In this document: positions 62,095 through 64,000 of the stretch, piece by piece | Layout: every line of letters starts with the position of its first letter | Position numbering within the stretch: position 1 is the stretch's first letter | DNA from: Sedimentitalea todarodis | GTDB lineage: Bacteria > Pseudomonadota > Alphaproteobacteria > Rhodobacterales > Rhodobacteraceae | Assembly: GCF_032595355.1 (NCBI RefSeq) | Contig: NZ_JASMWN010000002.1 | Location: forward strand, 310,001-374,000 | Length of the DNA stretch: 64,000 bases | Reading direction: 5' to 3' | Translations under genes and position numbers: made by a program | The notes under the pieces: model-generated | What the model was told of the DNA's origin: nothing | Seen by the model: the letters and a program-made list of their open reading frames with translations, nothing else | Databases searched by the model: none

Positions 62095-62730
62095 TTGCGA
62101 ACGATCCTGACCCTCTTGGCCATGCTTTGGGCCCTGCCTGCCGCTGCCGATGGCGAGAAAGCAGGAGAGTTCGATTACTATGTGCTGAGCCTCAGCTGGT
62201 CGCCCAACTGGTGTGCGGCCACAGGGGATGCACAGGGGTCGGATCAATGTGATGCGCGCCATGATCACGGCTGGATCATGCACGGCCTCTGGCCGCAATA
62301 TCGCCGCGGATACCCGTCCTTTTGCCGGACGGTTGAACGCCCGCCCTCGCGTGGCATGACCGCAGCGATGGCCGATGTCATGGGGACCTCGGGGCTGGCG
62401 TGGCATCAGTGGAAAAAACATGGCACCTGCACCGGGCTGACGGCGGCACAGTATTACCAACTGTCACGCGAGGCCTACGGGTTGGTCAACCGGCCAGACG
62501 TCTTTCGCAGGCTCGATCAAACTGTCAAACTACCCGCTTCGGTGGTCGAGGACGCGTTTATCAAGGCCAATCCCGAATGGGACCGCGACATGCTCACGAT
62601 CACCTGCAAGGACGGCTACATTCAGGAAGCGCGCCTGTGCCTGTCTCGCGATCTGACACCTGTTCCCTGTGGGCAGGACGTGATCAAGGATTGCCGGGCA
62701 AAAAATGCGGTGTTCGCCCCGATACGCTAG
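62095..62730 (+). CDS. Secreted ribonuclease T2
   Basis: This 211-residue RNase has a signal peptide (about residues 1-18, LTLLAMLWALPAAA). Catalytic histidines are in HGLWPQY (63-69) and WKKHGTC (106-112), both conserved active-site segments. Six or more Cys suggest disulphides in the periplasm. The start is TTG; an ATG 17 bases upstream is out of frame, so TTG is the only start giving the signal peptide. Confidence 0.92.
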   Translation: MRTILTLLAMLWALPAAADGEKAGEFDYYVLSLSWSPNWCAATGDAQGSDQCDARHDHGWIMHGLWPQYRRGYPSFCRTVERPPSRGMTAAMADVMGTSGLAWHQWKKHGTCTGLTAAQYYQLSREAYGLVNRPDVFRRLDQTVKLPASVVEDAFIKANPEWDRDMLTITCKDGYIQEARLCLSRDLTPVPCGQDVIKDCRAKNAVFAPIR

Positions 62731-62734
62731 GCTC

Positions 62735-63232
62735 TTAACCCTGCTCAGCCTGACATTTTCGGGCATAGTCGAGCGCCTTGGCCGATCCTTTGAGATCAAT
62801 CGCGATCACCTTTTCGCCCGCCTGATTGTAGACCGTCATGACCTTTTTCTGCGCGATCGAATGGATGAATTCGCGATCAGTAAAGAACACACCCGCGCCG
62901 GGAACCCGATCCTGGACGAACCCGGTTGCGACAGCATCGTATATCTGGCCATCCAGATCAAAGGTGACGTCGTATGTCTTGCCCTTCTCGATGTCTCCCC
63001 ACGCCTTGTGAAACACCACGAAATAGCCGCGATTCCCCGTCACATCATAGCCGATGCGAACCACCGAAAGGTCCTGAGTGACAGTCTGGATCAGACAGCC
63101 ATTGCCAAATGACGGGTCAACCATGACGTTCCAGCCCGAGACAAATCCCTTGTCGATCAGGGCCTGTGCAGAAGCGGCTGTGGCACCCAGGGACAGGATC
63201 GCCGCGGCACAGAGGGCTACGATGGTTTTCAT
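62735..63232 (-). CDS. Periplasmic protein of unknown function
   Basis: This 165-residue protein has a clear signal peptide (residues 1-22, MKTIVALCAAAILSLGATAA). The mature part is probably beta-rich, with GWNVMVDPSFGNGCLIQTVT and a late QVMTVYNQAG-like VMTVYNQAGEKVIAIDLKGS. It resembles conserved roseobacter proteins I know as hypothetical. It ends four bases from the convergent RNase T2 stop. Confidence 0.8.
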   Translation of the reverse strand: MKTIVALCAAAILSLGATAASAQALIDKGFVSGWNVMVDPSFGNGCLIQTVTQDLSVVRIGYDVTGNRGYFVVFHKAWGDIEKGKTYDVTFDLDGQIYDAVATGFVQDRVPGAGVFFTDREFIHSIAQKKVMTVYNQAGEKVIAIDLKGSAKALDYARKCQAEQG

Positions 63233-63383
63233 GGGCTGACTCCGATCTGATCAAGGCTCGGATACCGATTAGCATTCCATCCCGGTTTTGCCCATGGCAA
63301 TCGGAAGTATCCGTCAAATGGCCGTAGAATCGAAAAGGTCGACCCCGGAAGGGCCGACCCCAAACGCAGCTTTCTGGAAGAGA

Positions 63384-64000
63384 TCAGGCCTTCTTGCGGC
63401 GACGCAGAAAGGCCAGGCCACCAAAACCGGTCAGCAAGAACAGGCCCGCAGCCGGAACCGGAACGGGGGAAACCGTGACGAGATCCTGGTACCCGTCGTT
63501 GTAGAGAAAGGTGATCTCATACCCATCCGTCGCTGCTGTACCCATGTTGTCGAGGTAGAATTGGGCCATGTTTGCAACGCCGGAGTTCTGGCTTACGCTG
63601 AACGCTCCGTCAGACACGTCCAGTGATGATCCGGTCTCGGTCACGATTTCCCACAGGGCAACCTGAAACCCTGCGGCTTCGAGGCTGGTATCGATCACGT
63701 CGGCAACCGTGCTGCCACCCAGAACGCTGTTATACAGCTTGGCGACATTGTCACGCACGGCAGCGCCGAACAGGCGCGGCTGGGTCGTGTAGGTGACCGG
63801 ATCGTGCAGCCACTCCGCGAGATCCACGCAGAAGGCAGCAAAGTTGCCAAAGCCATTGTCGCCCGTCATCTGATAAAGTCCGGCATAGACATTGGTTGTC
63901 AGTTCCGGGCTCTGAACGCGCACAACCTGTCTCAGGTTGTCGGTTCCGAAAGGATTGCCAGAAGTCTGGTAGGTTGTGTTCACGGTGGTGGCTGATGCGA
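63384..64000 (-). CDS. VPLPA-CTERM sorting-domain protein, 5' end outside the window
   Basis: The frame stays open to the window edge, so the true start and signal peptide lie beyond it; ASATTVNTTYQTSG at the edge looks like the mature start. At least 205 residues are present. The C-terminus is a sorting tag: VPVPAAGLFLLTGFGG, then LAFLRRRKKA. This is the VPLPA-CTERM pattern read by an exosortase. The mature part is predicted beta-rich with a single Cys in FAAFCVDLAEW. The function is unknown, with a surface or exopolymer role likely. Confidence 0.85.
   Translation of the reverse strand, partial: ASATTVNTTYQTSGNPFGTDNLRQVVRVQSPELTTNVYAGLYQMTGDNGFGNFAAFCVDLAEWLHDPVTYTTQPRLFGAAVRDNVAKLYNSVLGGSTVADVIDTSLEAAGFQVALWEIVTETGSSLDVSDGAFSVSQNSGVANMAQFYLDNMGTAATDGYEITFLYNDGYQDLVTVSPVPVPAAGLFLLTGFGGLAFLRRRKKA

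Overview
The window is a stretch of chromosome from a high-GC alphaproteobacterium, almost certainly a member of the Rhodobacterales (Roseobacter group). The evidence is the combination of a FlaF/FlbT-controlled short flagellin, a TrcR (DUF1013) regulator, the leuC-x-leuD-(endonuclease)-leuB layout, an Lrp/trxB pair followed by a fused ATP sulfurylase/APS kinase, and a VPLPA-CTERM protein. The genus cannot be decided from this sequence. No rRNA, tRNA, CRISPR array, prophage or plasmid origin was seen.

Layout. 0-16.7 kb is housekeeping and stress metabolism: a GNAT fragment, phhB, peroxiredoxin, ferredoxin-type reductase, rsmD, map, sfsA, a MoaB-like protein, GNATs, an AhpD-like protein, an OmpA-like protein, LysR and ArsR regulators, NIPSNAP/ABM small proteins, fadH, rppH, an aldo/keto reductase, adenosine kinase and nth. 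16.9-22.6 kb is a flagellar block: fliK-flgD on the minus strand, and divergently a rod-binding protein, FlgN, flagellin, flaF, flbT and a DUF1217 protein. 22.6-24.3 kb holds two decayed IS5-family transposases. 24.3-30.8 kb is a catabolic island in two divergent operons: an isopropylmalate/tartrate-dehydrogenase-like enzyme, a Gfo/Idh/MocA oxidoreductase and a GntR-FCD regulator face a complete polar amino-acid-type ABC transporter. 30.9-33.0 kb is one unrecognised secreted protein with three tandem beta-type repeats. 33.3-41.3 kb carries leuB and leuC-hdeD-leuD with interposed genes. 41.6-52.8 kb carries mscS, rsfS-rlmH, the pyrB-x-x-pyrC-plsY operon, a KAS III-like enzyme, a small HTH protein, tdk and ybjN-proC-csaA. 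53-64 kb carries ubiK, lgt-midA-like-pgeF, a Hint-domain protein, lrp, trxB, sat/cysC, trcR, RNase T2, a secreted protein and the 3' part of a VPLPA-CTERM gene cut by the window end.

How the genes work together. Pyrimidine synthesis (pyrB, pyrC) is joined by ATGA overlaps to two uncharacterised membrane proteins and to phospholipid synthesis (plsY). FlaF and FlbT follow flagellin directly, and the flagellin leader contains a GNRA-capped hairpin that could be their regulatory target. The catabolic island probably imports and oxidises one small hydroxy- or amino-acid under GntR control; its substrate is unknown.

Most of the window is ordinary core genome. The parts least explained are the 711-aa repeat protein, the catabolic island, the cluster of four perfect inverted repeats upstream of tdk, and the two membrane proteins inside the pyr operon. 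I did not find a clear new defence or mobile system.
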